Source: Candidatus Thioglobus sp.
GTDB taxonomy: Bacteria > Pseudomonadota > Gammaproteobacteria > PS1 > Pseudothioglobaceae
Length of the DNA: 64,000 nt
Assembly: GCA_028352435.1 (NCBI GenBank)
Contig: JAOMMB010000001.1
Span: 62,001-126,000 of the forward strand
Direction of reading: 5' to 3'
Below the pieces are notes generated by a model, which worked only from the letters and a program-made list of their open reading frames with translations, was not told where the DNA came from and searched no databases. Every line of letters begins with the position of its first letter. Positions within the stretch are counted from its first letter, which is position 1. Positions 25,940-36,640 of the stretch are shown in pieces. Both the position numbers and the translations under genes were made by a program.

Positions 25940-26244
25940 TGGTCAGTTTGAGTGATTACTTAATTTTAAGTAGTGTTATTTTCTGTATTGGCTTAGTGGG
26001 TATTTTTGTTAACCGTACTAATATCATTACTTTGTTGATGTGCGTAGAGCTTATTTTGGCTGCAGTTAATACGAATTTTATTGCTTTTTCTCATTTTCTG
26101 GGCAATGAAGCGGGTCAGATTTTTGTATTTTTCATCTTGACTGTTGCTGCTGCAGAAGTAGCCATTGGATTGGCCATCTTGACACTCTTATTTAGAGTGC
26201 GCGGATCGATCGATGTTGACGTCACTAATAGTTTAAAGGGGTAA
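25939..26244 (+). CDS. nuoK: NADH-quinone oxidoreductase subunit K
   Basis: [34 protein letters not shown]. Confidence 0.97.
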   Translation: MVSLSDYLILSSVIFCIGLVGIFVNRTNIITLLMCVELILAAVNTNFIAFSHFLGNEAGQIFVFFILTVAAAEVAIGLAILTLLFRVRGSIDVDVTNSLKG

Positions 26245-28211
26245 TGATGGAGCAAATATATTTAACAATTGCTTTGGCACCTTTGGTAGGAGCGATCTTT
26301 GCTGGATTTTTTGGCTCGTTACTCGGCAGAATGGCAACTACTGTTATAACAATTGCGGGCGTACTAATATCCACTATTCTATCTTTTTATGTATTCAATC
26401 ATCATGTACTAGAAGGCGGTGAAGTTTTTAATCAAAACCTTTACACCTGGATGCAAATTGGCGAACTTAATATCAGTGTTGGATTTTTAATTGACAACTT
26501 AACTGCCATCATGCTCGTGGTGGTATCGTTTGTGTCGCTTATGGTGCATATTTATACGATTGGCTATATGCACGATGACGCCGGCTACACTAAGTTTTTT
26601 AGCTATATTTCGTTATTCACTTTCTCTATGTTTATGCTGGTGATGAGTAATAACTTCATGCAGTTATTCTTTGGTTGGGAAGCAGTTGGTTTGGTCTCGT
26701 ATCTGTTAATTGGTTTCTGGCATCATAAAGAAAGCGCTGTTGAAGCAAACTTGAAAGCTTTTTTAGTTAATCGTGTAGGAGATTTTGGCTTTTTACTAGG
26801 TATTGCTTTGGTGCTTATGTATTTTGGCTCGCTAGATTATGTCGAAGTATTTGCAAGCCTAGGCAATGTCACTGGCGTAACCATGCTTGATGGCACTAGC
26901 GTTATTACTGTTATTTGTATTTTATTATTCATTGGTGCCATGGGTAAATCTGCCCAAGTACCACTTCACGTTTGGCTACCCGGTTCGATGGAAGGTCCAA
27001 CACCAATCTCAGCATTGATTCACGCAGCCACTATGGTGACAGCTGGTATCTTTATGGTGTCGCGCATGTCGCCAATGTTTGAGCTTAGTGAGACAGCACT
27101 TATAGTAGTAATGGTGGTGGGTGCGATTACTGCCTTATTTATGGGCTTATTAGGCATCGTACAAAACGATATTAAAAAAGTAGTGGCTTATTCAACACTC
27201 TCACAACTTGGCTATATGACTGTAGCATTAGGTGTGAGCGCATACTCAGTGGCTATTTTTCACCTCATGACTCACGCTTTCTTTAAGGCACTACTTTTCT
27301 TAGCAGCGGGCTCAGTAATTGTAGCCCTACACCACAAACAAGATATTCGTAAGATGGGTGGTTTGCGTAAAAAAATGCCAATAACTTATTGGACTTCATT
27401 AATTGGTACATTGGCACTTATTGGCTTCCCAGGCTTTGCAGGTTTTTATTCAAAAGATATGATTATCGAAGCGGTGCATTTCTCTCAACTACCATTTTCT
27501 GATTGGGTTTATGTCGCCGTTGTTATCGGTGTTTTTATTACGGCTTTCTATTCACTTAGGATGTTCTTTTTGGTCTTTCATGGTGAATCAAGAATGGATG
27601 AACATACGGCATCACATGTCAAAGAGTCACCTTTTAGTATTACTTTACCCCTTGTGGCTTTGGCGATACCATCTGCGCTGATTGGTTATCTTACTATTGA
27701 CCCAATGCTGTTTAATGGCTGGCTCGATAATGCCATCACAGTGGCTACAAATCATACTTCAATGGCAAGTCTTGAGGCTAATTTTCATGGTGCCAATGGA
27801 ATGATTCCTCATGCATTACAAACGCTACCTTTCTGGATGATGGTCGGCGGTATTGCTAGTGCTTGGGTGTTGACACTTTATAGATCGCAATGGGCAGACT
27901 GGATTCAAAAGAAATTTCATCGCAGTAACTACGTATTAGAATCACTTTATGGTTTTGATCGTTTAAACGATATTGTCTTTGTAGGTGGCATTAAAAAACT
28001 AGGTAACTTCTTATGGAAGGTGTCAGATTCTGGACTAATTGACAAAATACTCGTCAATGGCAGCGCAAGATTTGTTGGATTTATCGCCTCAATGGTTCGC
28101 CCAATACAAACAGGCTATGTTTATCATTATGCATTTTTCATGATTGTTAGTTTATTAATTATTTTAACTTGGGTACTGTTTGCAGGTGATAACCCACTAC
28201 TTGAGCTTTAA
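26244..28211 (+). CDS. nuoL: NADH-quinone oxidoreductase subunit L
   Basis: GWEAVGLVSYLLIGFWH, GAMGKSAQVPLHVWLPGSMEGPTPISALIHAATMVTAG. Confidence 0.98.
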   Translation: MMEQIYLTIALAPLVGAIFAGFFGSLLGRMATTVITIAGVLISTILSFYVFNHHVLEGGEVFNQNLYTWMQIGELNISVGFLIDNLTAIMLVVVSFVSLMVHIYTIGYMHDDAGYTKFFSYISLFTFSMFMLVMSNNFMQLFFGWEAVGLVSYLLIGFWHHKESAVEANLKAFLVNRVGDFGFLLGIALVLMYFGSLDYVEVFASLGNVTGVTMLDGTSVITVICILLFIGAMGKSAQVPLHVWLPGSMEGPTPISALIHAATMVTAGIFMVSRMSPMFELSETALIVVMVVGAITALFMGLLGIVQNDIKKVVAYSTLSQLGYMTVALGVSAYSVAIFHLMTHAFFKALLFLAAGSVIVALHHKQDIRKMGGLRKKMPITYWTSLIGTLALIGFPGFAGFYSKDMIIEAVHFSQLPFSDWVYVAVVIGVFITAFYSLRMFFLVFHGESRMDEHTASHVKESPFSITLPLVALAIPSALIGYLTIDPMLFNGWLDNAITVATNHTSMASLEANFHGANGMIPHALQTLPFWMMVGGIASAWVLTLYRSQWADWIQKKFHRSNYVLESLYGFDRLNDIVFVGGIKKLGNFLWKVSDSGLIDKILVNGSARFVGFIASMVRPIQTGYVYHYAFFMIVSLLIILTWVLFAGDNPLLEL

Positions 28212-28213
28212 CG

Positions 28214-29719
28214 ATGGATAATTCATTACTTAGTTTGTTAATTTGGCTGCCAATTTTTGGCGGTGCATTGGTTATTTGGCTGGGCAACGAGCGAGCTAAT
28301 ACAGCACGTTGGTTGAGCGTTTCTCTCTCTATTGTGGTGTTTATTATGTCACTGAGTTTGTATACCGAGTTTGACTCAAGTACTCATCTGATGCAATTTG
28401 AAGAGAAAGCTTCTTGGATCTCTCAGTTTGATGTTTACTATCATATTGGTGTAGATGGCATTTCAATGCCATTGATTATCCTTACAACATTTTCAAGTAT
28501 TTTGGTATTGATTGCAGGTTGGGAGGTTATTCAAACGCGCCCAGCACACTATATGGCTGCATTCTTGATGATGGAAGGATTAATCATTGGTGTGTTTTCT
28601 GCACTTGACGGCATTCTTTTTTACGCATTTTGGGAAGCATCACTGATTCCAATGTTGTTGATTATTGGTGTGTGGGGTGGCGACAACCGAGTTTATGCTG
28701 CGATCAAGTTCTTCTTGTATACGTTTTTGGGCTCGGTATTTATGTTGGTATCGCTCATCTACATGTACAACAAAGGTGGCTCATTTTCTATTCTAGACAT
28801 GCATAATCTTAGTTTAAGTGCTAGCGAACAGGCTTGGATTTTCTGGGCATTCTTCATGGCTTTTGCCGTTAAAGTGCCGATGTTTCCTGTACACACTTGG
28901 CTACCTGATGCTCACGTTCAAGCGCCAACGGGTGGCTCGGTTATCCTTGCCGCTATTATGCTTAAGATGGGTGGTTATGGTTTCTTTCGTTTTTCATTGC
29001 CGATCACGCCAGATGCTTCTTTAGAGTTTTCAGAAATCGTAATTATTCTTTCTTTGATTGCCATTGTTTATATTGGCTTTGTGGCTTTGGTTCAACGTGA
29101 TATGAAAAAGCTTATCGCTTATTCATCAATCTCACACATGGGTTTTGTAACACTTGGTGTCTTTGCTTTATTCCTAGCCTACACGCCAGGCGCAGCAGAA
29201 GGCGCGCTGCTTGGTCTTGAGGGTGCGATGATTCAAATGATTTCTCACGGCTTTATATCTGCTGCTATGTTCTTAGTAGTGGGTGTTTTATATGACCGTC
29301 TTCATTCAAGAGAAATCTCCACCTACGGCGGTGTAATCAACTCCATGCCAAAGTTTACAGGCTTTGCGGTGTTATTTGCTATGGCCAATGCTGGCTTGCC
29401 AGGCACCTCAGGTTTTGTGGGTGAATTTATGGTGATTCTTGGCGTGATGCAAGCTAATATTTGGTACGCTGTTTTAGCCGGAACCACGCTTATCGTTGGT
29501 GCTGCATATACTTTATGGATGGTTAAGCGCGTATTTTGGGGTGAAGTAACTAACCCAGCTGTTTCAACCTTGTCAGATATTAATGCTAGAGAGTTTGGCA
29601 TCTTGGCGATACTGGCTGTTGCAGTGGTTGCGATGGGTTTATACCCACAGCCCGTGATTGACGTTATGCATGTTTCCATTGAGCACTTATTAAACCAAGC
29701 CTTAACCTCTAAACTTTAA
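28214..29719 (+). CDS. nuoM: NADH-quinone oxidoreductase subunit M
   Basis: FWEASLIPMLLIIG, FAVKVPMFPVHTWLPDAHVQAPTGGSVILA. Confidence 0.98.
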   Translation: MDNSLLSLLIWLPIFGGALVIWLGNERANTARWLSVSLSIVVFIMSLSLYTEFDSSTHLMQFEEKASWISQFDVYYHIGVDGISMPLIILTTFSSILVLIAGWEVIQTRPAHYMAAFLMMEGLIIGVFSALDGILFYAFWEASLIPMLLIIGVWGGDNRVYAAIKFFLYTFLGSVFMLVSLIYMYNKGGSFSILDMHNLSLSASEQAWIFWAFFMAFAVKVPMFPVHTWLPDAHVQAPTGGSVILAAIMLKMGGYGFFRFSLPITPDASLEFSEIVIILSLIAIVYIGFVALVQRDMKKLIAYSSISHMGFVTLGVFALFLAYTPGAAEGALLGLEGAMIQMISHGFISAAMFLVVGVLYDRLHSREISTYGGVINSMPKFTGFAVLFAMANAGLPGTSGFVGEFMVILGVMQANIWYAVLAGTTLIVGAAYTLWMVKRVFWGEVTNPAVSTLSDINAREFGILAILAVAVVAMGLYPQPVIDVMHVSIEHLLNQALTSKL

Positions 29720-29730
29720 GTATTAGCATT

Positions 29731-31185
29731 ATGAATAATATGTACACATTTGACACATCAACTTTATGGGCTGCTTTGCCTGAAATATTCTTATTAGGTG
29801 CGATTGTGGTAGTGCTTTTATTAGACCTATTTTTAACCAAGCCTTTCAAGCAAGCTACCTATTATTTAATGCAAATTAGCTTATTCATCACAGGTGTAAT
29901 GGCTTTTAATTTAATCGATCAACCGCAAACCATCATCTTTAGTGGCTCGTTTATTTTAGACAACATGGCTTCGGTCTTTAAAGTCTTCATGATAGGCTCA
30001 ACTATGGTGGCTATGGTTTATACCCGCCATTACCTTATTCAGCATGCACTATTCAGAGGCGAGTATTTTGTCTTGGTACTTTTATCCGTATTAGGCATGA
30101 TGGTAATGGTTTCGGGCTATAGCTTATTAACGCTATATCTCGGATTAGAAATTTTATCTTTATCACTTTACACCCTTATCGCCATTGCACGAGAGCGAGC
30201 AGGTGCGGTAGAAGCAGCACTAAAATACTTTGTGCTAGGCGCTATCGCATCAGGCTTGTTACTTTACGGCATGAGCATGATTTACGGTATTAGTGGTAGT
30301 ATTAATATCACCGATATTGCTAATTTTGCTGCTAACGCCGACCTAGCTTCAAGAGAAACCCTTATTTTAAATTTTGGCCTAGTATTTTTAGTTATCGGTA
30401 TTGCCTTTAAACTAGGCGCTGTGCCGTTTCATATGTGGGTGCCAGATGTCTATCAAGGCGCACCAACTTCAGTAACGCTATTTTTATCCACCGTGCCAAA
30501 AGTAGCAGCAGTTGCTATGTTGGTTCGTATCTTGGTAGACGGTCTAGGTGCAATGCATGCTTATTGGGCAGATTTGTTTATGGTGCTAGCCGTGTTGTCT
30601 ATCGCACTTGGCTCGGTAGTTGCACTGATGCAAACCAACATCAAACGTTTATTGGCGTATTCCACCATCTCGCACGTTGGCTTTATTATGCTAGGCTTTG
30701 TTACCGGTGTTATCAGTGGATATGGTGCGGCAGTTTTTTACGTATTTGTCTATATTTTGATGAGCTTAGCGGCATTTGGTATCGTTATTCTTCTGAACAA
30801 AAAAGGCTTTGAAGCGGATCAAATCTCAGACTTTAAAGGCCTTAGTAAGCACTCACCTTGGTTTGCATTAATGATGTTAGTGGTCATGCTATCCATGGCA
30901 GGTGTGCCACCTTTTATTGGCTTTTATGCCAAATTCTTTATACTGCAACAAGTCATCTCAGCTGGCTTTGTAACACTTGCAGTGGTGGCGGTGGTGTTTG
31001 CTGTGATTAGTGCTTATTATTATTTACAAATTATCAAATCTATGTACTTTGAAGAGTCTGATAAAGACATCACTATTACCGCACCGATGGATATGCAACT
31101 AGTTTTATCAATCAATGCAGTATTAATTTTAGTGGTTGGTATATTCCCAGATTTTTGGATAAAACTCTCTCTTTCATTGTTCTAA
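29731..31185 (+). CDS. nuoN: NADH-quinone oxidoreductase subunit N
   Basis: FKLGAVPFHMWVPDVYQGAPTSVTLFLSTVPK; final gene of operon. Confidence 0.97.
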   Translation: MNNMYTFDTSTLWAALPEIFLLGAIVVVLLLDLFLTKPFKQATYYLMQISLFITGVMAFNLIDQPQTIIFSGSFILDNMASVFKVFMIGSTMVAMVYTRHYLIQHALFRGEYFVLVLLSVLGMMVMVSGYSLLTLYLGLEILSLSLYTLIAIARERAGAVEAALKYFVLGAIASGLLLYGMSMIYGISGSINITDIANFAANADLASRETLILNFGLVFLVIGIAFKLGAVPFHMWVPDVYQGAPTSVTLFLSTVPKVAAVAMLVRILVDGLGAMHAYWADLFMVLAVLSIALGSVVALMQTNIKRLLAYSTISHVGFIMLGFVTGVISGYGAAVFYVFVYILMSLAAFGIVILLNKKGFEADQISDFKGLSKHSPWFALMMLVVMLSMAGVPPFIGFYAKFFILQQVISAGFVTLAVVAVVFAVISAYYYLQIIKSMYFEESDKDITITAPMDMQLVLSINAVLILVVGIFPDFWIKLSLSLF

Positions 31186-31193
31186 AGAGCTAA

Positions 31194-31216
31194 TTGGCAA
31201 TATTTGCCAAATTTTT
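31194..31216 (+). terminator. Intrinsic terminator of nuo operon
   Basis: TTGGCAA-TAT-TTGCCAA followed by ATTTTTA just after nuoN stop. Confidence 0.7.
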
Positions 31217-31555
31217 ATTAGCTTGTTAAGTTTTGGTGTTTATATGCGTTATTTGACCTATAAATTGCCAAAATTCTTATAAAAAGCACGCTTTAAGCCC
31301 ATAAACCAAGGTTTTTACGAGTATTTATCTAGTAAAAATCCTTATTTGATAACAATTTAGCTCTATTTTGATTATTTCCAATATTTCTCAAAAGATAGTT
31401 TCATTAATCTGGCACTATTTCAAAGATATTCTAGTTTTAAATCAAGAAAACGCCAACCCTTGGAGTGGATTGCCTATAATGCATAAGTCATTACATGGTA
31501 TTACACATACTATTGAAATAAAAACTATTCGCACTCAACACAACACGCTCAACCA

Positions 31556-31810
31556 ATGAAAATATTAATAAGAAATCTTCCTCGCACACTATTAGAAAAC
31601 GGACTTAAAGAATTGTTTGAAGCCTATGGTGATGTGCAATCTTGCACAATCGTATTAGACAAAACAACAGGCGAATCTAAAGGTTTTGGCTTTGTCGAGA
31701 TCGCAAAAGTTGGCGATGCCAAAGCAGCCATACAAGGTCTTAATGGCAAACCTGTTAATGGCAATAAAATTAGAGTCAAAAAAGCAGAAAAAACAAACGA
31801 TGCTAAGTAG
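31556..31810 (+). CDS. RRM-domain RNA-binding protein
   Basis: RNP-like motifs ILIRNLP and GESKGFGFVEI in an 84 aa protein. Confidence 0.93.
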   Translation: MKILIRNLPRTLLENGLKELFEAYGDVQSCTIVLDKTTGESKGFGFVEIAKVGDAKAAIQGLNGKPVNGNKIRVKKAEKTNDAK

Positions 31811-31825
31811 TTTTAAGCATTAGTA

Positions 31826-32053
31826 ATGGGCTCGGATCAAGAAAACAATATTCATCATCAAGACCCACTCCACGGTCTTACACTTAAAACGATCGTCACT
31901 GACTTAGTACAGCATTTTGGATGGGAAGAGTTGGCCAAGCGTATTGACATAAACTGCTTTAAGAGTAATCCTAGTATTAATTCTAGCTTAAAGTTTCTAC
32001 GAAAAACCCCCTGGGCAAGACAAAAAGTTGAGCAACTGTATTTAAAGCAGTAG
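31826..32053 (+). CDS. VF530/DUF2132 family small DNA-binding-like protein
   Basis: [28 protein letters not shown]...[29 protein letters not shown]. Confidence 0.85.
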   Translation: MGSDQENNIHHQDPLHGLTLKTIVTDLVQHFGWEELAKRIDINCFKSNPSINSSLKFLRKTPWARQKVEQLYLKQ

Positions 32054-32095
32054 TTTTATTGCTATTTTTCTTTCTTATATAGCGGCATTTCACTT

Positions 32096-32911
32096 TTAGC
32101 TATTTTTTAGTTCAATATCACCAAGATCTGGTATTTTTTGCCCTTTAAAAGAGGTACTAGGTCTAACCCAAGCATGGCCATAAATCACTTCATAGCTAGC
32201 GGGGAGCTTGCCATCTTGTCGGTAAGATTCGTATATCTGGATCATTAGCTGAAACTTATCCTTGCCCATGAGTGATTTTGAGCGCGAGTTAACACTTTGT
32301 GCGCCGATGGCTTTTAAGTCTCTTAGAAGATCAATAACGCTTTGATAGGTGAGTGTTAGATGCTCCATTTCCATCACTGGAGATTGAAAGCCATTTTGTA
32401 AGAGTTGATCGCCAATATCGTGCATGTCAGTGAAGGTATTGACATGGGTTTCGTTGTCCACCACTGACCAGCTCTTTTTTAGCTCTTTAAGGGTATCTGG
32501 GCCAAAGGTAGAGAATAGGATTAATCCATCATTTTTAAGTACTCTATGGATCTCTGAGAATAACTGATTCAGATCAGGACACCACTGCATCATTAAACTG
32601 GATACAACGATATCAACACTATTATCTGCCAAAGGAAGATGACTAGCATTAGCACAAATTTTGTGGCTTGCTGGGTTATGCTTAAGAGAGTTTTGGGCAA
32701 AATCTAGGCAGATAATTTGCGAGTTCACAAAACGCTTTTCAAGCTGCTGAGACAGTAGCCCTGTACCAGAACCTAAATCAAGAATTACATCAGACTTGGT
32801 GGTAATAACATCAAGTTTTTTACTGAGTCGAGTGGCGATTTCTTTTTGCAAGAATGCATGCTCTTCATAATCACTTGAGGCTTTATTAAAAGCTGCTCTT
32901 ACTTGAGACAC
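32096..32911 (-). CDS. bioC: Malonyl-ACP O-methyltransferase BioC
   Basis: SAM methyltransferase ILDLGSGTGLLSQQL; BioC-like SSLMMQWCPDLNQLFSEIHRVLKNDGLILFSTFGPDTLKELK. Confidence 0.9.
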   Translation of the reverse strand: MSQVRAAFNKASSDYEEHAFLQKEIATRLSKKLDVITTKSDVILDLGSGTGLLSQQLEKRFVNSQIICLDFAQNSLKHNPASHKICANASHLPLADNSVDIVVSSLMMQWCPDLNQLFSEIHRVLKNDGLILFSTFGPDTLKELKKSWSVVDNETHVNTFTDMHDIGDQLLQNGFQSPVMEMEHLTLTYQSVIDLLRDLKAIGAQSVNSRSKSLMGKDKFQLMIQIYESYRQDGKLPASYEVIYGHAWVRPSTSFKGQKIPDLGDIELKNS

Positions 32912-33762
32912 TGAACAGCCTTATGAGTGATATCTTGTATGAGTTTAAAATAATGATCAGCACCCGGTTTAATATCAAAGCCGATAATATCAATATCTGC
33001 TGTTTTAATTTTCAAACCTTCGGTTAAGGTGTTAATACGCTTATGCTGGGTTTCAGTAGTGAAGAGCAAGCAAGTAACTTTCTCATCTTTGATGATTTGT
33101 TTGGCTTTTAGGATTTTAAAAATACTCAGGTTTTCACCATGTTGACTACTTACACTGCCAACACTCTTAAGCTCATAATTTTCAATAAAATGCTCAAAAG
33201 CATTATTATAAGTCATTAGTGGCTGGTTGGTATAGTTTGATAATTGTTGTTGAGTAATATCTTGAAGTTCATCAAGTTTATGTTTAAGTGTGTCCAAATT
33301 ACTAAGATAAATAGCTTTGTTTTTTACATCAATTTTTATAAGCCTTTGGCTTAGTGCTTGAGTAAAGCTGTGCATATCTTCTATATTTAACCAACTATGA
33401 TGATTAACTGAGCCGGCATGTTCGTGCTCATGCTCATGCTCGTGACCTTGCTCGTCTTCACTTTGATCAACCGTTAGTACTTTATCTGCTTGAATATTAC
33501 GAATAGATTTGGCTAAACCTTCTTCAAAATCAGGATGAACAATCACTACTAAATCAGCTTGTTCAAGTAAAGATATTTGTGACGGCCTTAGATGCGCATG
33601 GTGTGCTGATTGATTGCCACTCAGTAGTAATGTTGGTGTGCTAACGCCCTGAGTAAGAGCACTTACAATTGAATGAATGGGTTTAATGCTCACCACAATG
33701 TTTGGGCTTGCAAGGGTATTGGTTGCAAATAGCAGTGTGATAAAAGGTAGGTGAAATTTCAT
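32899..33762 (-). CDS. znuA: Zinc ABC transporter substrate-binding protein (ZnuA-like)
   Basis: Signal peptide, SIKPIHSIVSALTQG, His-rich loop GHEHEHEHEHAG, HSWLNIEDM. Confidence 0.9.
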   Translation of the reverse strand: MKFHLPFITLLFATNTLASPNIVVSIKPIHSIVSALTQGVSTPTLLLSGNQSAHHAHLRPSQISLLEQADLVVIVHPDFEEGLAKSIRNIQADKVLTVDQSEDEQGHEHEHEHEHAGSVNHHSWLNIEDMHSFTQALSQRLIKIDVKNKAIYLSNLDTLKHKLDELQDITQQQLSNYTNQPLMTYNNAFEHFIENYELKSVGSVSSQHGENLSIFKILKAKQIIKDEKVTCLLFTTETQHKRINTLTEGLKIKTADIDIIGFDIKPGADHYFKLIQDITHKAVQCLK

Positions 33763-33775
33763 GTTGGTGATTATA

Positions 33776-34729
33776 CTATTTTTGGCAAATGAAGACAGCC
33801 CGCTTAGGTGCAGGCAATCCTTCGATGGTTAAATTGTCATCATTTGGATCTAGAAAATCTTTGATAGATTGTGTGTTGTCACCAATCCAGTGTGTGGCTC
33901 GCTGCTCTTCTGGCGTGGTTTTGGTGACATCAACAAGTTTTATATTTTTAAAACCCGCTGTTTGTAGCCAAGTATGTAGCGTGTCAGTGGATGGTAAACA
34001 CCAAACATTTCGCATGCGAGCATAACGATCTTGTGGAATAATTTGATCACCATACTGCTGGTCGATAATTAAAGTTTCTAAAATAAGTTCAGCATTATCT
34101 GTCATGACGTTCATGAGTTGTTTAAGATGCAGCATGTGATCTTTTTGGTGGTACAAAACACCCATAGAAAAAACACTGTCGAATAAAGATCCTTCAGGCA
34201 TTTGCTCTAGTTTTAAAGGCAAAACATAAGCTTGTAGTGGCTGACTTATCAATGTACGAATAGCTTGGAATTGATAATTAAAGAGCAAAAATGGCTCGAT
34301 ACCAACAGCAATTTTAGCACCTTGCATGGCCATTAAATAGGTGAAATAGCCATTGCCAGAGCCAACATCCAAAACAGACTTACCAGCGAGTGGTTTTATA
34401 TGATCCTTGATTCGGTCCCATTTCATATCGCCACGCCATTCACTCTCAAGTGCTAAATTGCCAATTTGATAAGGGCCTTTTCGCCAAGGCATAAGCTGTT
34501 TTAAAGACTGGGTTAGATTTTCAATATCCACTTGAGTGTCAATACAAACATAAGGATGCTTAAACGTAGCTTTACCAGGCTGTATTTGTTGAATATCGGC
34601 AATTGCCCGCTCCCATTTGGGAATATTGCCATTATTTACTGAGAATGCTTGGTTTGATAATTCAACTAATTGATCACAAATAGGTGATAGGATTGTCATA
34701 TTACAATATTTTTCAAAATCGTTAATCAT
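33776..34729 (-). CDS. cmoB: tRNA U34 carboxymethyltransferase
   Basis: WRKGPYQIGNLALESEWRGDMKWDRI, VLDVGSGNGYFTYLMAMQGAK, MGVLYHQKDHMLHLKQL. Confidence 0.95.
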   Translation of the reverse strand: MINDFEKYCNMTILSPICDQLVELSNQAFSVNNGNIPKWERAIADIQQIQPGKATFKHPYVCIDTQVDIENLTQSLKQLMPWRKGPYQIGNLALESEWRGDMKWDRIKDHIKPLAGKSVLDVGSGNGYFTYLMAMQGAKIAVGIEPFLLFNYQFQAIRTLISQPLQAYVLPLKLEQMPEGSLFDSVFSMGVLYHQKDHMLHLKQLMNVMTDNAELILETLIIDQQYGDQIIPQDRYARMRNVWCLPSTDTLHTWLQTAGFKNIKLVDVTKTTPEEQRATHWIGDNTQSIKDFLDPNDDNLTIEGLPAPKRAVFICQK

Positions 34730-34795
34730 AAAAAACCAAGGTGATATAAAATGAAATGGTAAAGATGAATTTTAAATTATTTGGAGATTGAAGAT

Positions 34796-35203
34796 ATGAC
34801 GATTAAAACATTAACTTTTGTAGCAGCAATAACATTAGCGACTAGTATTATTGCCGGTGGCGATGACCGTGATATGGGCCCAGTAGAGTCTTTTGACTCA
34901 ATGCAGCCTGTGACTGGTAAAACTGTTATTACTGAGCAAGCGCCAGATACAATGACATTAAGTAAAGTGATTGGTAAAACGCCATCAGGTGTTGCGGTAA
35001 CACAAAGAGCACACCAAGCTTGTCAAGATAAATTAGGTTTATCAGATTCTAACATTGCTATATTTAAAGCTGCACTAGCTGTTGGTTCTGAATATAACAC
35101 TGGCCCTATTGATGCAATGGGTACGTTGTTCTCTCCTGAGCGTTGGGAAGATTACTATAACTGTATTGGACGTTTTAGCTTTAATGCTGAATCATTTAAA
35201 TAG
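34796..35203 (+). CDS. Putative exported protein of unknown function
   Basis: Signal-peptide-like N terminus MTIKTLTFVAAITLATSIIAG, upstream GGAG, followed by terminator; no recognised domain. Confidence 0.75.
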   Translation: MTIKTLTFVAAITLATSIIAGGDDRDMGPVESFDSMQPVTGKTVITEQAPDTMTLSKVIGKTPSGVAVTQRAHQACQDKLGLSDSNIAIFKAALAVGSEYNTGPIDAMGTLFSPERWEDYYNCIGRFSFNAESFK

Positions 35204-35216
35204 ACTATAGCAAGAA

Positions 35217-35249
35217 CAAAAAAAAGCCTGCAATTGCAGGCTTTTTTTA
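35217..35249. terminator. Bidirectional intrinsic terminator
   Basis: AAAAAGCCTGC-AATT-GCAGGCTTTTT perfect hairpin. Confidence 0.92.
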
Positions 35250-35264
35250 CGTCTAGAGAAAAGT

Positions 35265-35822
35265 TTAAATCTCTAGTAGTGAGTTTTCTTTATCAGCTAA
35301 TTTTGACTCTACCTCTTTCACGCTGATATCTGTTATTTTTTGAACATTGTCTTCTGCTTTTCTAGCCTCATCCTCTGAAACTTCCTTGTCTTTTAAAAGA
35401 TCTTTAAAATCAGAGTTAGCATCTCGACGAATATTGCGAATGGCAATTTTGGCATTTTCAGCTTCATCTCGCACAACTTTAACTAAATCACGTCTGCGCT
35501 CTTCAGTTAGGGGAGGAAGAGGGATGCGAATTACTTGGCCCATGGTTTGAGGATTAAGTCCTAAGTCTGAAGTCATGATGGCTTTTTCTACTGCCGCTGA
35601 CATATCTTTTTCCCAAACAGAAACCTTAAGTGTGCGTGAATCTTCAGCAACAATGTTACCCACTTGAGATAAAGGCACCATTGATCCGTAATACTCTACT
35701 TGAACCTGCTCAAGCAGTGAAGGGTGTGCACGACCTGCTCTAATTTTTCCAAAGTTAGTTTCAAGTGAAGCGATGCTTTTAGTCATACGATCTTGAGCAT
35801 CTTGTTGAATTTCATTTAACAT
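35265..35822 (-). CDS. frr: Ribosome recycling factor
   Basis: [48 protein letters not shown]. Confidence 0.98.
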   Translation of the reverse strand: MLNEIQQDAQDRMTKSIASLETNFGKIRAGRAHPSLLEQVQVEYYGSMVPLSQVGNIVAEDSRTLKVSVWEKDMSAAVEKAIMTSDLGLNPQTMGQVIRIPLPPLTEERRRDLVKVVRDEAENAKIAIRNIRRDANSDFKDLLKDKEVSEDEARKAEDNVQKITDISVKEVESKLADKENSLLEI

Positions 35823-35824
35823 AA

Positions 35825-36538
35825 TTAGTTCCTTACAATGGTTCCTAAGGATTCACCCTTAAGAATATTAGACAATGTGTTTGCATCTTCAAGCATGCTA
35901 AAGACACAAATTTCAATATGATGTTCACGACACATGGCAAAGGCTGAGGTATCCATAATCTGTAGATTTTTTGAAATAGCTTCATCAAAACTTAGTGTGT
36001 CGTAGCGAGTTGCACTAGCGTCTTTCATTGGATCAGCTGTATAAACACCATCTACTTTAGTGGCTTTAAATACTGCATCTGCACCAATTTCAATAGCTCT
36101 AAGTGTAGCGCCAGTATCCGTAGTAAAACAAGGTGCGCCTGTACCTGCTGAAAAAATAACCACTTTGCCTTCGCTCAGTGCTTGCTTAGCTTTGTTATGA
36201 TCCATTGGCTCACAAACACCACCACCAATTGGAAAGCCAGACATAACTAAGACATCAACATCATTTTTACGGCAAGAATCTGAAATAGCTAATGCATTTA
36301 TGACAGTGGCCAACATGCCCATATGATCACCAGTGACACGGTTCATGCCAGCTTGGGCTAGTGCTGCACCGCGAAAAATATTACCACCACCAACAACAAT
36401 ACCAATTTCCACACCTTGTTTCTGCACAGATTTAATAATGCCAACAACTTTATCCAAAGTGTCTGGATCAACAGTATTTTCAGGGCTGGCAAGTGCTTCA
36501 CCGCTAAGTTTTAATAAGATGCGTTTGTATTTGTTCAT
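35825..36538 (-). CDS. pyrH: UMP kinase
   Basis: [37 protein letters not shown]. Confidence 0.98.
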   Translation of the reverse strand: MNKYKRILLKLSGEALASPENTVDPDTLDKVVGIIKSVQKQGVEIGIVVGGGNIFRGAALAQAGMNRVTGDHMGMLATVINALAISDSCRKNDVDVLVMSGFPIGGGVCEPMDHNKAKQALSEGKVVIFSAGTGAPCFTTDTGATLRAIEIGADAVFKATKVDGVYTADPMKDASATRYDTLSFDEAISKNLQIMDTSAFAMCREHHIEICVFSMLEDANTLSNILKGESLGTIVRN

Positions 36539-36640
36539 GCTTAGTTTAGGTATTAGTAATAGTCATATAAAGAATAGAGTGATTTTACCTAGCTTGCTCG
36601 TTATAATGAACCCTTTGTCCGACATAATTTAACCTTGCAT

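Noticed and set aside
30435-30812. 125-aa + strand ORF within nuoN
   Set aside because: Fully inside nuoN in another frame; shadow ORF without coding-like composition.
31368-31559. 63-aa ORF upstream of the RRM protein
   Set aside because: No Shine-Dalgarno, no domain, contains the TATAAT and inverted-repeat region; most likely intergenic.
33421-33460. Short tandem repeat (CATGCTCATGCTCATGCTCG-like) in znuA
   Set aside because: Encodes the His/Glu-rich HEHEHEHEH metal-binding loop typical of ZnuA; not an independent repeat element.
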